Assembly: GCA_017404065.1 (NCBI GenBank)
Contig: JAFRDB010000099.1
Span: forward strand, 19,648 to 83,647
Source: Clostridia bacterium
GTDB lineage: Bacteria > Bacillota > Clostridia > UBA1381
Length of the DNA: 64,000 bases
Direction: 5' to 3'
In this document: one piece after another, positions 8,518 to 17,138 of the stretch
Layout of the letters: each line of letters starts with the position of its first letter
Position numbering within the stretch: the first letter of the stretch is position 1
Position numbers and translations under genes: made by a program
Notes under the pieces: generated by a model
The model's database searches: none
What the model saw: the letters and a program-made list of their open reading frames with translations, nothing else
What the model was told of the DNA's origin: nothing

Positions 8518-10428
8518 TTAATTGTGCGGCTTATAGTAACTGCCGGGCAAGGTGTCCTTGCTTATAAGGTCGCCGGAGCTGCCGTAGACCTCTCGCACAG
8601 AGGTCACGCGTGTGTTCTCGCCATCCTTTGCGACGGTGTTTATGACCTTTACCGTGCGCGGATCGTCGCGCTGTGTGCCGATAATGCTGACAGTGATCTT
8701 ATATCCGCTTGTTACCGCGGAGATCTTTATCGGGTAGTCCATGCTGTTCACGAATTTATAGTCAACGCTGCCGTATGCGACCGTTGCGTCCTGCCCGAGC
8801 GGACAGTAGCCGACCGGAAACATGTGGCTTGTTCTTGATATGATCGAGAGATCGGAATATATGCACGCGTTATAAAGCGTGGAGCTGACCTGACAGGTGC
8901 CGCCGCCGATACCGTCAACGGTCTCGCCGTCAACGTACTCTTTCGCTGTCAGAAATCCGTTTGCGGCCGAGCGCGGACCGACCGCAGCATTGAACGAGAA
9001 CACATCACCGGGCAGAAGTACTACGCCGTTTATGCGGCTTGCAGCGTTCGCGATGTTCGCGCAGCGGTTTGAAGTCGATGTGCCGTAGCTTGTCGAGTAT
9101 GAGCCGATCGTCGCGTTAAAAAGCTTTGCCTGCAGTGTTTCCGCGGTTATCTCCGCGGGTGAGTAGCTGAACGGTATTACAACCTGTTCGCCGCCCTCTA
9201 CGACCTGTGCCGCAAGCTCTGAGGCAAGGTCTCGGTCGATATAGCGCCCCGGTACCTCCGGCATGACTACGACCGTCCCGTTTTCAATAGCGTAGTATGC
9301 GTTTTGCGGCTCGCTGTACACGAAGTTGTCGACGTCGTCCACGGTAAGACTATGCGGTGCGCAGGACGAGAGTGTTACAGGTAGAGCCGAAAGCCATGTG
9401 CTGCCGTTGCCGTTGATGGCGTTTGTGACCTCTTCAAAGGCTTTGTCGGTGTTGTTGTCAAAGCCGGTATAGCCGGGTGTGCATATCACCGCTCCGTCAC
9501 CGATCTCCAAGGAATGCTCTACGAGCTCGCCGTATATCTGTTTTCCGAATTCGGCAAGCTTTCCGCACAGGACTTCCTCGTTCACGTTCGCGCTCGGCGC
9601 AACGGTGTGGCGATGAAAGATCTGCAGAGTCTCGGCAAGTCCGTTTATAAACATATTGTCTGTTTTGCCGTAGCGCATCGCCTTATCAACTGTATCTTCA
9701 ATACGCGGCGTTAGTCCGATGTCAACGCCGTTTATCTCGTATTGCTGTCCGGCGCAGGTTACGGTAAGGTTTCTGCCGCCGAGCAGCTCCTCACTCTGTA
9801 CCGCGGCAAGCGCCTCGTCGTATGTCATTCCGCTCACGTTCACATTTTCGATATAGAGGTTGCGCCCCATTCTGTCCGTTGGCGCGGTCATGCATCCGTA
9901 AATATAAACACAGAGAAGGAGAAATATTATAATGCCGAGCGCGAGTGAGATGCGGCGTGCCGCGAGCGGATGCCGCTTTGCAAAGCTGGCGCTTTGCTTG
10001 GAGCTTGTTTTTTTGCTAGTTTTCGCGCCACTTTTCATTTTTATTTTTATTTGCCTTTTTTCGGCTTTCGTGTTGTTTTTTCTGTTTGTCGGCTTTTTGT
10101 ACGTTCTCGCGCCGTTCGTTGCTTTTGCCGTTTTTGTCACTTCCTTTTGCGTCTCCTCTGCGTCCTTGGAGGGAGCATCCTGACTTCCGCCCTCTTCCGG
10201 TGTCACGGTTTCGGGGGCGGCGCCGAAATCATCATCCTCATGCTCCTCTGTATGAGCCGCTTCGCTTGCAGCCGCAAGATTGCGTATTGCGGCGGCGGTA
10301 AATTCGTCACGCGTTACGCCCGGTGCCTTTGGCGCTTCGGGCACGTTTGGCTTTGGGGTGGTGTCTGTGTTTTTTTCATTATCGCCACCATCGCCGTCAT
10401 ACAGACCGAGCTGCTTTATAAATCCCAT
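8518..10428 (-). CDS. VanW-family envelope protein with peptidoglycan-binding-like domain
   Basis: 636 residues from the chosen start. The N-terminal 160 residues are acidic then very basic and low in complexity, followed by one membrane helix (LALGIIIFLLLCVYIYG) and an extracytoplasmic part. That part has a YoaR-type peptidoglycan-binding-like domain (about residues 195-400) and a VanW domain (about 440-590) with GIGGGTCQVSSTLYNAC and SHMFPVGYCPLGQDATVAYGSVD. VanW is found in some glycopeptide-resistance clusters and in many Gram-positives; its reaction is not established. An in-frame ATG at 10521 would overlap the upstream gene and lacks a ribosome binding site; ATG 10428 has CGGAG at good distance. 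Confidence 0.9.
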   Translation of the reverse strand: MGFIKQLGLYDGDGGDNEKNTDTTPKPNVPEAPKAPGVTRDEFTAAAIRNLAAASEAAHTEEHEDDDFGAAPETVTPEEGGSQDAPSKDAEETQKEVTKTAKATNGARTYKKPTNRKNNTKAEKRQIKIKMKSGAKTSKKTSSKQSASFAKRHPLAARRISLALGIIIFLLLCVYIYGCMTAPTDRMGRNLYIENVNVSGMTYDEALAAVQSEELLGGRNLTVTCAGQQYEINGVDIGLTPRIEDTVDKAMRYGKTDNMFINGLAETLQIFHRHTVAPSANVNEEVLCGKLAEFGKQIYGELVEHSLEIGDGAVICTPGYTGFDNNTDKAFEEVTNAINGNGSTWLSALPVTLSSCAPHSLTVDDVDNFVYSEPQNAYYAIENGTVVVMPEVPGRYIDRDLASELAAQVVEGGEQVVIPFSYSPAEITAETLQAKLFNATIGSYSTSYGTSTSNRCANIANAASRINGVVLLPGDVFSFNAAVGPRSAANGFLTAKEYVDGETVDGIGGGTCQVSSTLYNACIYSDLSIISRTSHMFPVGYCPLGQDATVAYGSVDYKFVNSMDYPIKISAVTSGYKITVSIIGTQRDDPRTVKVINTVAKDGENTRVTSVREVYGSSGDLISKDTLPGSYYKPHN

Positions 10429-10472
10429 TCTATCACTCCGTTTTATTGGCGCTTCGGTCGCGCTGTCGCTGT

Positions 10473-10994
10473 TCAACCGAAGAATTTGTTGAAATCGTTT
10501 ATATAATCCGTGTATTCGCACAGGAACGCAAGAACCTGCTTGTTATGCCTGAGCAGATCAAACGCACGCTGCACAGCCCGTATAAAGTCTGGCTCGTATT
10601 CGTCCGGGGCGAGCGCATCTGTTAGCGGACACAGCCGTTTTGCGCGCGGGTCGGTTATTATCTTTATTCTGTCGTCCTTATCCAGTACGGGCGTGAGCGG
10701 GAATATACGGCACGCGAGCGGGCGGAACGCCCTGTCGCAGCTCCCTTTGCAGATAAGTATGGGCGTGCGGCGGAGCTTGCCGCCGTATTCGTATTCGAAT
10801 CCGGAGCCGGTGATCGTCATTCCCTCCGGCTTTATAAGATCATAGACCGCCTTCTCGCCCGGGAAAAGGTACATACCCGATTCCTCATCTCCCTTGCAGC
10901 ATACCGCGCCGCAGTATGTTCCGCAGTCGGTGGGCAGCGGCGTGTACCGGTCAAACATTCTGTAGATCTGGAGATATATATATGCGCTGTTCAT
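10473..10994 (-). CDS. Cysteine-cluster protein (YkgJ/UPF0153-like)
   Basis: 173 residues. Conserved-looking cysteines sit in DCGTYCGAVCCKG, LICKGSCDRAFRPLACRIFPL and RLCPL, the spacing seen in YkgJ-type proteins thought to hold zinc or an iron-sulfur cluster. No reaction is established. The start at 10994 has AGAGG eight bases upstream; an ATG at 11036 lies at the predicted transcription start and cannot be used. It heads the operon with the VanW gene (44 bases on) and the synthetase-like gene. Confidence 0.8.
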   Translation of the reverse strand: MNSAYIYLQIYRMFDRYTPLPTDCGTYCGAVCCKGDEESGMYLFPGEKAVYDLIKPEGMTITGSGFEYEYGGKLRRTPILICKGSCDRAFRPLACRIFPLTPVLDKDDRIKIITDPRAKRLCPLTDALAPDEYEPDFIRAVQRAFDLLRHNKQVLAFLCEYTDYINDFNKFFG

Positions 10995-11041
10995 AGTTTT
11001 TTTCCTCTTTAAAATATGCTTCTTTTGGTTATACATTGCTT

Positions 11042-11070
11042 ATTATAACATAATTTTGCGTCAAAAACAA
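11042..11070 (-). promoter_or_regulatory. Promoter of the cysteine-cluster/VanW/synthetase-like operon
   Basis: On the minus strand: TTGTTT (11070-11065), 17 bases, TATAAT (11047-11042) with TGT giving an extended -10. Predicted start near 11035, leaving a leader of about 40 bases to the ATG at 10994. Confidence 0.65.
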
Positions 11071-11132
11071 GCTTTTTTGGCGAGCTTAACATTTTTTTGA
11101 GGTTGTCTTAACAATTTCGTTTTAATTGAACG

Positions 11133-11161
11133 TTGCATTTAGAGATCGAATGTGGTATAAT
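11133..11161 (+). promoter_or_regulatory. Extended -10 promoter of tilS
   Basis: Weak -35 TTGCAT (11133-11138), 17-base spacer ending in TGG, perfect -10 TATAAT (11156-11161). The predicted transcription start, near 11168, lies inside the heptanucleotide repeat array. Confidence 0.7.
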
Positions 11162-11162
11162 C

Positions 11163-11225
11163 AATCAGGAATCAGGAATCAGGAATCAGGAATCAGGAAT
11201 CAGGGATCAGGGATCAGGGATCAGG
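11163..11225 (+). repeat. Nine-copy heptanucleotide tandem repeat forming the tilS leader
   Basis: Six copies of AATCAGG (11163-11204) then three of GATCAGG (11205-11225), directly followed by AGG, so the last unit completes the AGGAGG ribosome binding site (11223-11228) of tilS. It lies between the -10 box and the start codon, so nearly the whole untranslated leader is repeat. Confidence 0.95.
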
Positions 11226-11233
11226 AGGATTAT

Positions 11234-12580
11234 ATGTTAAGGACTATCGAACGTACTATGCTTTCGCATGGGATGCTGCCGATGCGGTCGGTGCTTGTCG
11301 GGCTTTCCGGCGGCGCGGACAGCGCAGCGCTTGCTCATATCCTGTACGCTCTTTCCGATAAATACGGGTTTGCGGTGTATGCAGCCCATGTGAATCACGG
11401 GCTGCGCGGCGTTGCGGCGGACGCGGACGAGGAATTTTCACGCGGGTTTGCCGAAAGCCTCGGAATACCTTTCTTTTCGCTGCGTGCCGATGTGCGCGCG
11501 GAGGCGGCGCGGCGCGGCGTGAGCGAGGAGCTTGCCGGACGCTCCGTGAGATACGATTTCTTTGACAGGCTTGCGCAGGAGCACGGCATAGAACGTGTCG
11601 CGACTGCGCATCATAAAAACGATAATGCGGAAACGATACTTATGAACCTCATGCGCGGCAGCGGTATATCCGGACTTTGCGGCATACCGTATACCCGCGG
11701 ACGGATAATCCGTCCTATGCTTGATGTGTCGCGCGCGGAGATCGAAGGATATTGCGCGGGTAACGGCATAAGGTATGTTACGGACGCGACAAATCTTGAA
11801 ACCGTCTATACGCGCAACAGGGTGCGCAATGTTCTTATCCCGCTTATGGAGAAGGAATTCAATCCGTCGGTCGTGGACACTATAACGTCAAACGCAAGGC
11901 TGATCGCCCGCGATGAGGATTTTTTAAACAGCGCGGCGGAGGCTGCGTATACCGATACTGTAAAGGACGGCGCGGCGGACGCGGCAAAGCTTGCGGAGCT
12001 TCATACCGCGCTTGCTCTGCGTGTAGCGCGGCGCATGATAGGGGAGGTCACGGAAATTGCGGATGTGCCGCAGACCGCGGCGGAATCGGTGCTTGCCCTT
12101 GCCAAAGGAGGACGCACAGGCGCGCGGGTCGATATCGTGCGCGGCGCGTATGCCGTTATGGAATACGGTATGATAAGGATAAAAGAGGGCGTGCCGGAAA
12201 AGACGGAATTTGAATATAAGCTTAGGCTTGGGGAAAAGCTGTATATACCGGAGCTTGGTGTTACCGTGCTTGCAGAGGAATGCGACGGTATGTCGCGCGA
12301 CGGCGCGGAATACTTCGGCGCGGCGCCGGATGCGGACATACGCGTGCGCTCGCGCCGCGTCGGTGACAGGTTCCGACCGTGGGGGATGGACGGGACAAAG
12401 AGGCTGAAGTCTTTTTTGATAGACGAGAAGGTGCCGCGCGATATGCGTGACCGCATCGGCATTGTCACGATAAACGGCGAGATAGCGTGGGTGATGGGGC
12501 ACAGGCGCGATGAGAGGTTCAGATTTGAAAAAAAGGGAATAAAAATATTTACATTTTTAGGGGGACTGCCGTCCCCCTAA
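11234..12580 (+). CDS. tilS: tRNA(Ile)-lysidine synthetase
   Basis: Converts C34 of the CAU-anticodon tRNA-Ile to lysidine with ATP, so that it reads AUA. 448 residues. The N-terminal PP-loop domain has LVGLSGGADSAAL (ATP binding, about residue 20-32), HVNHGLRG and ATAHHKNDNAETILMNLMRGSG; a linker and the C-terminal TilS domain (about 365-440, RRVGDRFRPWGMDGTKRLKSFLIDEKVP) follow. ATG 11234 is chosen because of AGGAGG six bases upstream; the open frame back to 11126 is repeat and starts before the promoter -10. The last residues TFLGGLPSP are encoded by an inserted repeat. The usual hpt gene between tilS and ftsH is absent. Confidence 0.96.
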   Translation: MLRTIERTMLSHGMLPMRSVLVGLSGGADSAALAHILYALSDKYGFAVYAAHVNHGLRGVAADADEEFSRGFAESLGIPFFSLRADVRAEAARRGVSEELAGRSVRYDFFDRLAQEHGIERVATAHHKNDNAETILMNLMRGSGISGLCGIPYTRGRIIRPMLDVSRAEIEGYCAGNGIRYVTDATNLETVYTRNRVRNVLIPLMEKEFNPSVVDTITSNARLIARDEDFLNSAAEAAYTDTVKDGAADAAKLAELHTALALRVARRMIGEVTEIADVPQTAAESVLALAKGGRTGARVDIVRGAYAVMEYGMIRIKEGVPEKTEFEYKLRLGEKLYIPELGVTVLAEECDGMSRDGAEYFGAAPDADIRVRSRRVGDRFRPWGMDGTKRLKSFLIDEKVPRDMRDRIGIVTINGEIAWVMGHRRDERFRFEKKGIKIFTFLGGLPSP

Positions 12581-12720
12581 CCCCCTGCTACACTCTGCTT
12601 TTAGCAATGGGATGCGCTGGTTTGCTGCGCTCTGCGCTTTGCTGTGTGCGGTCGGTTAATGTATCGCAAGGGCTTGGGGAAGTGTGTCTCACTCATTTTA
12701 AAAATCGGATAAAAATATTT
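12539..12720. repeat. Inserted GC-rich repeat (copy 4) at the tilS 3' end with 12-bp flanking direct repeats
   Basis: ATAAAAATATTT occurs exactly at 12539-12550 and 12709-12720, flanking an insert that begins ATTTTTAGGGGGACTGCCGTCCCCC, like the dispersed family. Removing one repeat plus the insert lets tilS read on as GIKIFVKA and stop at a TGA overlapping the ftsH -35. This is the pattern of an insertion with target duplication. Confidence 0.8.
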
Positions 12721-12728
12721 GTTAAGGC

Positions 12729-12757
12729 TTGAAATTTTAAAAAGTATGTGTTACAAT
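12729..12757 (+). promoter_or_regulatory. Sigma-A promoter of ftsH
   Basis: TTGAAA (12729-12734), 17-base spacer, TACAAT (12752-12757). The start point would be near 12764, inside the first copy of the 13-bp direct repeat. Confidence 0.75.
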
Positions 12758-12760
12758 ACC

Positions 12761-12875
12761 CCATAGTACGTAATGTTGTGAAGTTAAGCGAAAAAGTCTC
12801 GTCAGACACCGCTCGCGGTGTCTGACGAGTTACCGTTAACGTATGTCAGCTTGACAACATTGCCATAGTACGTAA
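12761..12875. mobile_element. MITE-like element in the ftsH leader with 13-bp direct repeats
   Basis: CCATAGTACGTAA is repeated exactly at 12761-12773 and 12863-12875. The 89 bases between have imperfect inverted ends (TGTTGTGAAGTTAA on the left; the right end reads TGTTGTCAAGCTGA on the other strand) and a perfect 14-bp central hairpin (12798-12811 with 12816-12829, loop CTCG). No T-run follows the hairpin, so it is not a terminator. Taking the element out brings the -10 box within about 20 bases of the ftsH ribosome binding site. Confidence 0.7.
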
Positions 12876-12892
12876 AAGGAGAGGATTTAGAT

Positions 12893-14716
12893 TTGGAAAG
12901 ATGGAGACGTAGCTTCGGGATCTGGATTATACTGCTTCTGGCGGCGTATTTCATGTATTCGTTCTATGTCCGCAACAGCGCGGAGGCGGCGCGGGATATA
13001 CTCTATTCCGAGTTCATACATGAGATAGCCCTTGAGGAGGTCAATGACATTGTCCTCTCGGATGATCACGTTGAGGGCAGGATCGGCGGCGAGTGGGTCA
13101 GGGCAAAGATACCGTCACGTGAGATTTTTTTTGAAAACGCGGGAGATTATATAAACGAACAGGTGGAGCGCGGAATGTTAAAGATCGACATAAAGCAGCC
13201 GCGGTTTTCGCTTACCGGTTCGCTTGACCTTATTGTTTCGGTCGGGCTTATAATCCTGCTGTTTATAATGATGTTCCGCCAGCAGAACGGCGGCGGTTTT
13301 GCAAGGAGCCGGGCAAAGCTGATGAGCGAGCGCGGTGATGTGACCTTTGCCGATGTTGCCGGCGCGAAGGAGGAAAAGGCGGAGCTGGAGGAGATCGTGG
13401 ATTTTCTGCGCGATCCGTTAAAATATACGCGCTTGGGCGCAAAGATACCGCGCGGAATACTTCTTGTCGGTTCGCCGGGCAACGGTAAAACTCTGCTTGC
13501 AAAGGCTGTTGCGGGCGAGGCGGGCGTGCCGTTCTTCTCGATAAGCGGCTCGGACTTTGTTGAGCTTTATGTCGGCGTGGGCGCGTCAAGGGTAAGAGAT
13601 ATGTTCGAGCGCGCAAAGAAGGCAAAGCCGTGTATAGTGTTTATTGACGAGATAGACGCGGTGGGCAGAAAGCGCGGCGCGGGCATGGGCGGCGGCCATG
13701 ACGAGAGAGAGCAGACGCTGAACCAGCTTCTTGTTGAGATGGACGGATTTACGGAAAACGACGGCGTTATTATAATCGCGGCGACCAATCGTCCTGATAT
13801 ACTTGACAAGGCATTGTTGCGTCCGGGGCGGTTTGACAGGCAGATAGTTGTCGATTATCCGGATGTCAAGGGGCGAGAGGAGATACTGAGGGTACACTCG
13901 GCGAAAAAGCCGCTTGCAGCGGAGGTCGATCTTGAAAGCATTGCGAAAAAGACTACCGGCTACAGCGGCGCTGACCTTGCAAATCTTCTTAACGAGGCTG
14001 CGATACTCGCGGCAAAGCGCGGGCACAAGGATATAACGACAGAGGATATAGACGACGCAAACCTCAAGGTGATGATGGGCGCGGAGAAGAAGTCAAAGGT
14101 GCTCTCTGATGAGGAGAAGCGGCTTACCGCGTACCATGAGGCAGGCCACGCGATAGCGGCGCACCTCGTGGACGCGACACAGTCCGTAACGACGGTATCT
14201 ATAATCCCGCGCGGCAGAGCGGGCGGATTTACGATGTATCAGCCTGAGAGCGACAACCGTATGTACCTCTCGCGCAGGGATATTTTAAACCGTATGACGA
14301 TAGGTCTCGGCGGACGCGCCGCGGAGGAGATCATGCTTGACGATATAAGCACGGGCGCGTCGAACGACATAGAGAATGTTACCGCGATCGCGCGCGATAT
14401 GGTCGTAAAATACGGCATGAGCGACCGGCTCGGCAGAGTCTCATACGATAACGGCAGCGAGGTATTCTTAGGCCGCGATTACGGGCACTCGAAGCAGTAC
14501 AGCGAGAGAACTGCGGCGGAGATAGACGAGGAGGTACACCGCATCATAGAGGAGCAGTATGCGGAGGTGAAAAGGCTTCTTTGCGAGCATCGGGCGGAGC
14601 TTGAGCGCGTTGCTGAGCTGCTTCTGAAAAAGGAAACGATAACAGGCGAGGAATTTGCGGAGTGTTTTGAGAACATAGATCCGAAGGGGGGTGAGATGGA
14701 TGGCACAGGTAACTAA
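12893..14716 (+). CDS. ftsH: ATP-dependent zinc metalloprotease FtsH
   Basis: Membrane-bound AAA+ protease that extracts and degrades misfolded or regulatory membrane and cytosolic proteins. 607 residues: helix 1 at about 9-26, extracytoplasmic loop, helix 2 at about 112-130, AAA module with Walker A GSPGNGKT (about 193-200; family consensus GPPGTGKT, so two changes), Walker [17 protein letters not shown] and second region of homology [20 protein letters not shown], then the peptidase domain with zinc site HEAGH (about 416-420). The start is TTG, eight bases after GGAGAGG. It overlaps the next small gene by 17 bases. The leader carries a MITE-like insertion. Confidence 0.97.
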   Translation: MERWRRSFGIWIILLLAAYFMYSFYVRNSAEAARDILYSEFIHEIALEEVNDIVLSDDHVEGRIGGEWVRAKIPSREIFFENAGDYINEQVERGMLKIDIKQPRFSLTGSLDLIVSVGLIILLFIMMFRQQNGGGFARSRAKLMSERGDVTFADVAGAKEEKAELEEIVDFLRDPLKYTRLGAKIPRGILLVGSPGNGKTLLAKAVAGEAGVPFFSISGSDFVELYVGVGASRVRDMFERAKKAKPCIVFIDEIDAVGRKRGAGMGGGHDEREQTLNQLLVEMDGFTENDGVIIIAATNRPDILDKALLRPGRFDRQIVVDYPDVKGREEILRVHSAKKPLAAEVDLESIAKKTTGYSGADLANLLNEAAILAAKRGHKDITTEDIDDANLKVMMGAEKKSKVLSDEEKRLTAYHEAGHAIAAHLVDATQSVTTVSIIPRGRAGGFTMYQPESDNRMYLSRRDILNRMTIGLGGRAAEEIMLDDISTGASNDIENVTAIARDMVVKYGMSDRLGRVSYDNGSEVFLGRDYGHSKQYSERTAAEIDEEVHRIIEEQYAEVKRLLCEHRAELERVAELLLKKETITGEEFAECFENIDPKGGEMDGTGN

Positions 14717-14900
14717 GGATACGCTTATAGGTGAGGCTTTGCAAATAAACCTTGATATAGCGCCGATACTCATGCAGGCGGGAATGCACTGCGTAGGCTG
14801 CCCTGCTTCACAGGCTGAATCGATAGAGGAGGCATGCATGGTACACGGTATCGACTGCGATAAGCTTGTAAAAGATATTAACGAGTTTTTGGCAAAGTAA
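14700..14900 (+). CDS. DUF1858 domain protein
   Basis: 66 residues from ATG 14700, which has AGGGGGG nine bases upstream; an in-frame GTG at 14691 would sit inside that ribosome binding site. The sequence [11 protein letters not shown], then [30 protein letters not shown], matches DUF1858, a short helical domain with a CxGCP-type cysteine pair often found alone or fused to redox and iron-sulfur proteins. Function is unknown. The overlap with ftsH means translational coupling. Confidence 0.88.
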   Translation: MAQVTKDTLIGEALQINLDIAPILMQAGMHCVGCPASQAESIEEACMVHGIDCDKLVKDINEFLAK

Positions 14901-14913
14901 ATACAGGTTAAAT

Positions 14914-14967
14914 AAAAAGACACGCAGCTGCCGGGGTTCAAGCCGGTCGCTGTGTGTCTTTTTTTTA
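14914..14967. terminator. Bidirectional terminator between ftsH/DUF1858 and the DUF5684 gene
   Basis: AAAAAGACACGCAGC (14914-14928) pairs with GCTGTGTGTCTTTTT (14949-14963) with A-run and T-run on the two flanks, so it can stop transcription from both sides. Confidence 0.85.
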
Positions 14968-15414
14968 ATGCTCCGGAGCGTGGTATTCCGATTTATCAAA
15001 GCCGATGATCATGGTGAAAAGGTTTGGCACGAGGATCATGCCGACCTTGAAGAGTGTGCCCTTGCCAAAGCGATCGCACATTCTGATGCCGTGTATCAGC
15101 TCGGATAATACGGTTATTACTATGGTCGGGATACCGAATGCGATGACCGCCCATGTGGGTATCGCGTCCACAGCTTTAAATATCGCTTCGATCACCCATG
15201 TGAATATCTCCAGAACAAACCAGACATGGCTCATTCCGGCGATATGATGTGAGACATAGATATTATATACGGGGATCAGCGATTTCCAGCCTTTTTCGCC
15301 CGCCTTTACAAGTATTCTCCATTCTGCGATAATAAACAGCACATAGACCGCGATGCTTATTATGGCCAGGCAGATAATCGTCGGAGATAAGGCGTTAGTG
15401 TTCAAATTATCCAT
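14965..15414 (-). CDS. DUF5684-like membrane protein
   Basis: About 149 residues with four hydrophobic segments. The segment LVKAGEKGWKSLIPVYNIYV after the first helix is the hallmark of DUF5684 proteins, small polytopic membrane proteins of unknown function. ATG 15414 is chosen; a TTG at 15444 would extend it by ten residues and overlap the upstream gene by 11 bases, and neither has a strong ribosome binding site. It follows the DUF308 gene closely on the same strand and ends in a shared terminator. Confidence 0.8.
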   Translation of the reverse strand: MDNLNTNALSPTIICLAIISIAVYVLFIIAEWRILVKAGEKGWKSLIPVYNIYVSHHIAGMSHVWFVLEIFTWVIEAIFKAVDAIPTWAVIAFGIPTIVITVLSELIHGIRMCDRFGKGTLFKVGMILVPNLFTMIIGFDKSEYHAPEH

Positions 15415-15433
15415 GCGTAAAGCTTTTTCGGTA

Positions 15434-15940
15434 TTATTCGGCAACGGAGCCTATGATTATCATATTAACGCCCGCTTCGATGAAGTAGATGCCGATCAAG
15501 AAACCGATTGAAATTGCCAGAGCCAACGGCTCAAAGAATGACGATATACCGATGATGATGCCGAGTATGCCGAAAATCAGCTGTAAGATCCACAAAGAAG
15601 AGCCGGTCGGCTTTGTGACCTTTATTGCCGAGATCATTGCAACGATACCCATAAGTATGAACCATACAGCCGCCAAAACAAGGTTAAAGCCGTCAATTAC
15701 AAGGATCAGCTGCGGGAAGCAAAGCACGATAACACCAAACAGAACGCTTAGTATATCAAACGCGAACAGCAGTCCGTATCTTTTATACGCGATGCTTCTG
15801 AAAATACCGGAAATACCGTATACGAGCGCCATGACCGCAACGAAATATCCGACATTTAAAAATGTTACCAGCGGGGAAACCATGAATACAAAGCCTGATA
15901 TGATCATCAAAATTCCTAAAATAATAAATACTATTGTCAT
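15434..15940 (-). CDS. DUF308 (HdeD-like) membrane protein
   Basis: 168 residues from ATG 15940, which has GAGGTG at good spacing. Six hydrophobic segments arranged as three pairs, with internal similarity between them (VFIILGILMIISGFVFM; LLFAFDILSVLFGVIVL; LQLIFGILGIIIGISSF), as in HdeD/DUF308 proteins. E. coli HdeD is linked to acid resistance; for Firmicute members no role is proven. It lies 122 bases downstream of the PAP2 gene on the same strand, with a small GTCCG/CGGAC hairpin near 15993-16015 between them. Confidence 0.85.
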   Translation of the reverse strand: MTIVFIILGILMIISGFVFMVSPLVTFLNVGYFVAVMALVYGISGIFRSIAYKRYGLLFAFDILSVLFGVIVLCFPQLILVIDGFNLVLAAVWFILMGIVAMISAIKVTKPTGSSLWILQLIFGILGIIIGISSFFEPLALAISIGFLIGIYFIEAGVNMIIIGSVAE

Positions 15941-16062
15941 AATTTTACACCTCATTTTAAATTCTTTTTTTTAATTGCTTCTTTTGTGCCGTCCGCCCTG
16001 ATCGGATCGGACGAATATATGTCAGGTCATATCTGTCACCTCCCGATATATGTGATCGTTTA

Positions 16063-17004
16063 TTATTTGTTTGGGTTTTTAAACCATTTTCCCGTAAACC
16101 TGAATATCATCGGATATACGCCGATGAGCACGAAAATAAGTATCATATAGCGCAGCGCACGCGTGAGGAATGCGGCTGTTGTGGCGGAGTTCATGAACTC
16201 CGCGGTAAATGGCAGCTTCAGCAGCGTGTTCAGGATGAAAAATATCGCGATACCACCCGCTACGCGTAGAACGCAGCGCAGCGGACTGCGCGTGTTCTCA
16301 AACTTGACATATTTCTGCTCCAGTTCGTCAGCGAGAATGAAGCCGAGCAGCAGACCGAAGCCTGTGTAATAGTCGGTGCTCCTGCAATAGAAAAATCCGG
16401 GCAGCGCGGCAATCAATATAAGGATTTTAAATATACGCTGATTTCTGATTTTGCTTTGCAGCCACGGCATCGCAAAGATTACAATGAGTCCAAGCAGCCA
16501 GCCGGCAAGTACATCCGTAGGATAATGTACACCCAGACAGAAGCGGGATACTCCTATAAGCAGCGGCAGCACTGTTCCGATCACCGTGAGCGCCTTGGTT
16601 TTCTTGTATTTTGCCAGCGAGCCGTAAACGGTTATTGAGTTGGTGGAGTGGCCGCTTGGAAATGAAAATTCCTGAGCGGTTATGTTATAAATATCTGCGT
16701 TTTTGTCCACAGGCTTCAGACACTTGATCTCGGCAGTGTCAAAATAAGGTCTGCGGCGTATGAATACGTTCTTGATCATGGAGTTCAGCACAAGTCCCGC
16801 CAATGCGTTTATGCCGACAAAACGTCCGAAGCGCTTGTCATAGCACCAATACAAAAAGCCCAGCACTACAATGCAGATCAGCTCCTCTCCGAAGGCGGAG
16901 ATGAATGAGGCAAGCGCCGTTCCGAAGCTGCCTATATGCGCTTGCAGCCATACGATCAGGGAAACCTCCCAGTCAAAGAAAAATGTATTGCCTATCTTAT
17001 CCAT
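16063..17004 (-). CDS. PAP2-family membrane phosphatase
   Basis: Polytopic lipid-phosphate or undecaprenyl-pyrophosphate-type phosphatase. From the chosen start 313 residues. The three PAP2 motifs are complete: KNVFIRRRPY, PSGHST and SRFCLGVHYPTDVLAG, giving the Lys/Arg, first His and nucleophile His. Four more hydrophobic segments follow, longer than minimal PAP2 enzymes. Start 17004 (MDKIGNTFFFDWEVSL) fits the family; frames reaching 17169 start upstream of the promoter at 17090-17118. AAGGAG sits next to an alternative ATG at 17061 at zero spacing, so the start is not certain. Substrate unknown. Confidence 0.88.
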   Translation of the reverse strand: MDKIGNTFFFDWEVSLIVWLQAHIGSFGTALASFISAFGEELICIVVLGFLYWCYDKRFGRFVGINALAGLVLNSMIKNVFIRRRPYFDTAEIKCLKPVDKNADIYNITAQEFSFPSGHSTNSITVYGSLAKYKKTKALTVIGTVLPLLIGVSRFCLGVHYPTDVLAGWLLGLIVIFAMPWLQSKIRNQRIFKILILIAALPGFFYCRSTDYYTGFGLLLGFILADELEQKYVKFENTRSPLRCVLRVAGGIAIFFILNTLLKLPFTAEFMNSATTAAFLTRALRYMILIFVLIGVYPMIFRFTGKWFKNPNK

Positions 17005-17089
17005 TGCAAAATTTGCTGCTCCGGTGCGGCAGCGATCTTTGCCGCCTGTCCGCCGCAGCATCTCCTTATCTGATATGTCTGGTATATTT

Positions 17090-17118
17090 ATTATACAAAA
17101 AAATGAGTGAATTGTCAA
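17090..17118 (-). promoter_or_regulatory. Consensus sigma-A promoter of the PAP2 gene
   Basis: On the minus strand: perfect TTGACA (17118-17113), 17-base spacer, perfect TATAAT (17095-17090). It fires away from the polysaccharide operon. Confidence 0.88.
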
Positions 17119-17138
17119 TGTATTTGTAAAGGGAATTG

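Noticed and set aside
10429..10521. Upstream start for the VanW protein
   Set aside because: Overlaps the preceding gene and has no ribosome binding site, while ATG 10428 does.
11163..11225. Short repeats as a CRISPR array
   Set aside because: Units are 7 bases, contiguous and without spacers.
11126..11233. N-terminal extension of TilS reading through the heptanucleotide repeats
   Set aside because: It begins upstream of the -10 box and lacks a ribosome binding site; ATG 11234 has AGGAGG.
12798..12829. Perfect palindrome in the ftsH leader as a terminator or CIRCE element
   Set aside because: No T-run follows and the sequence does not match the CIRCE consensus; it is the centre of the inserted element.
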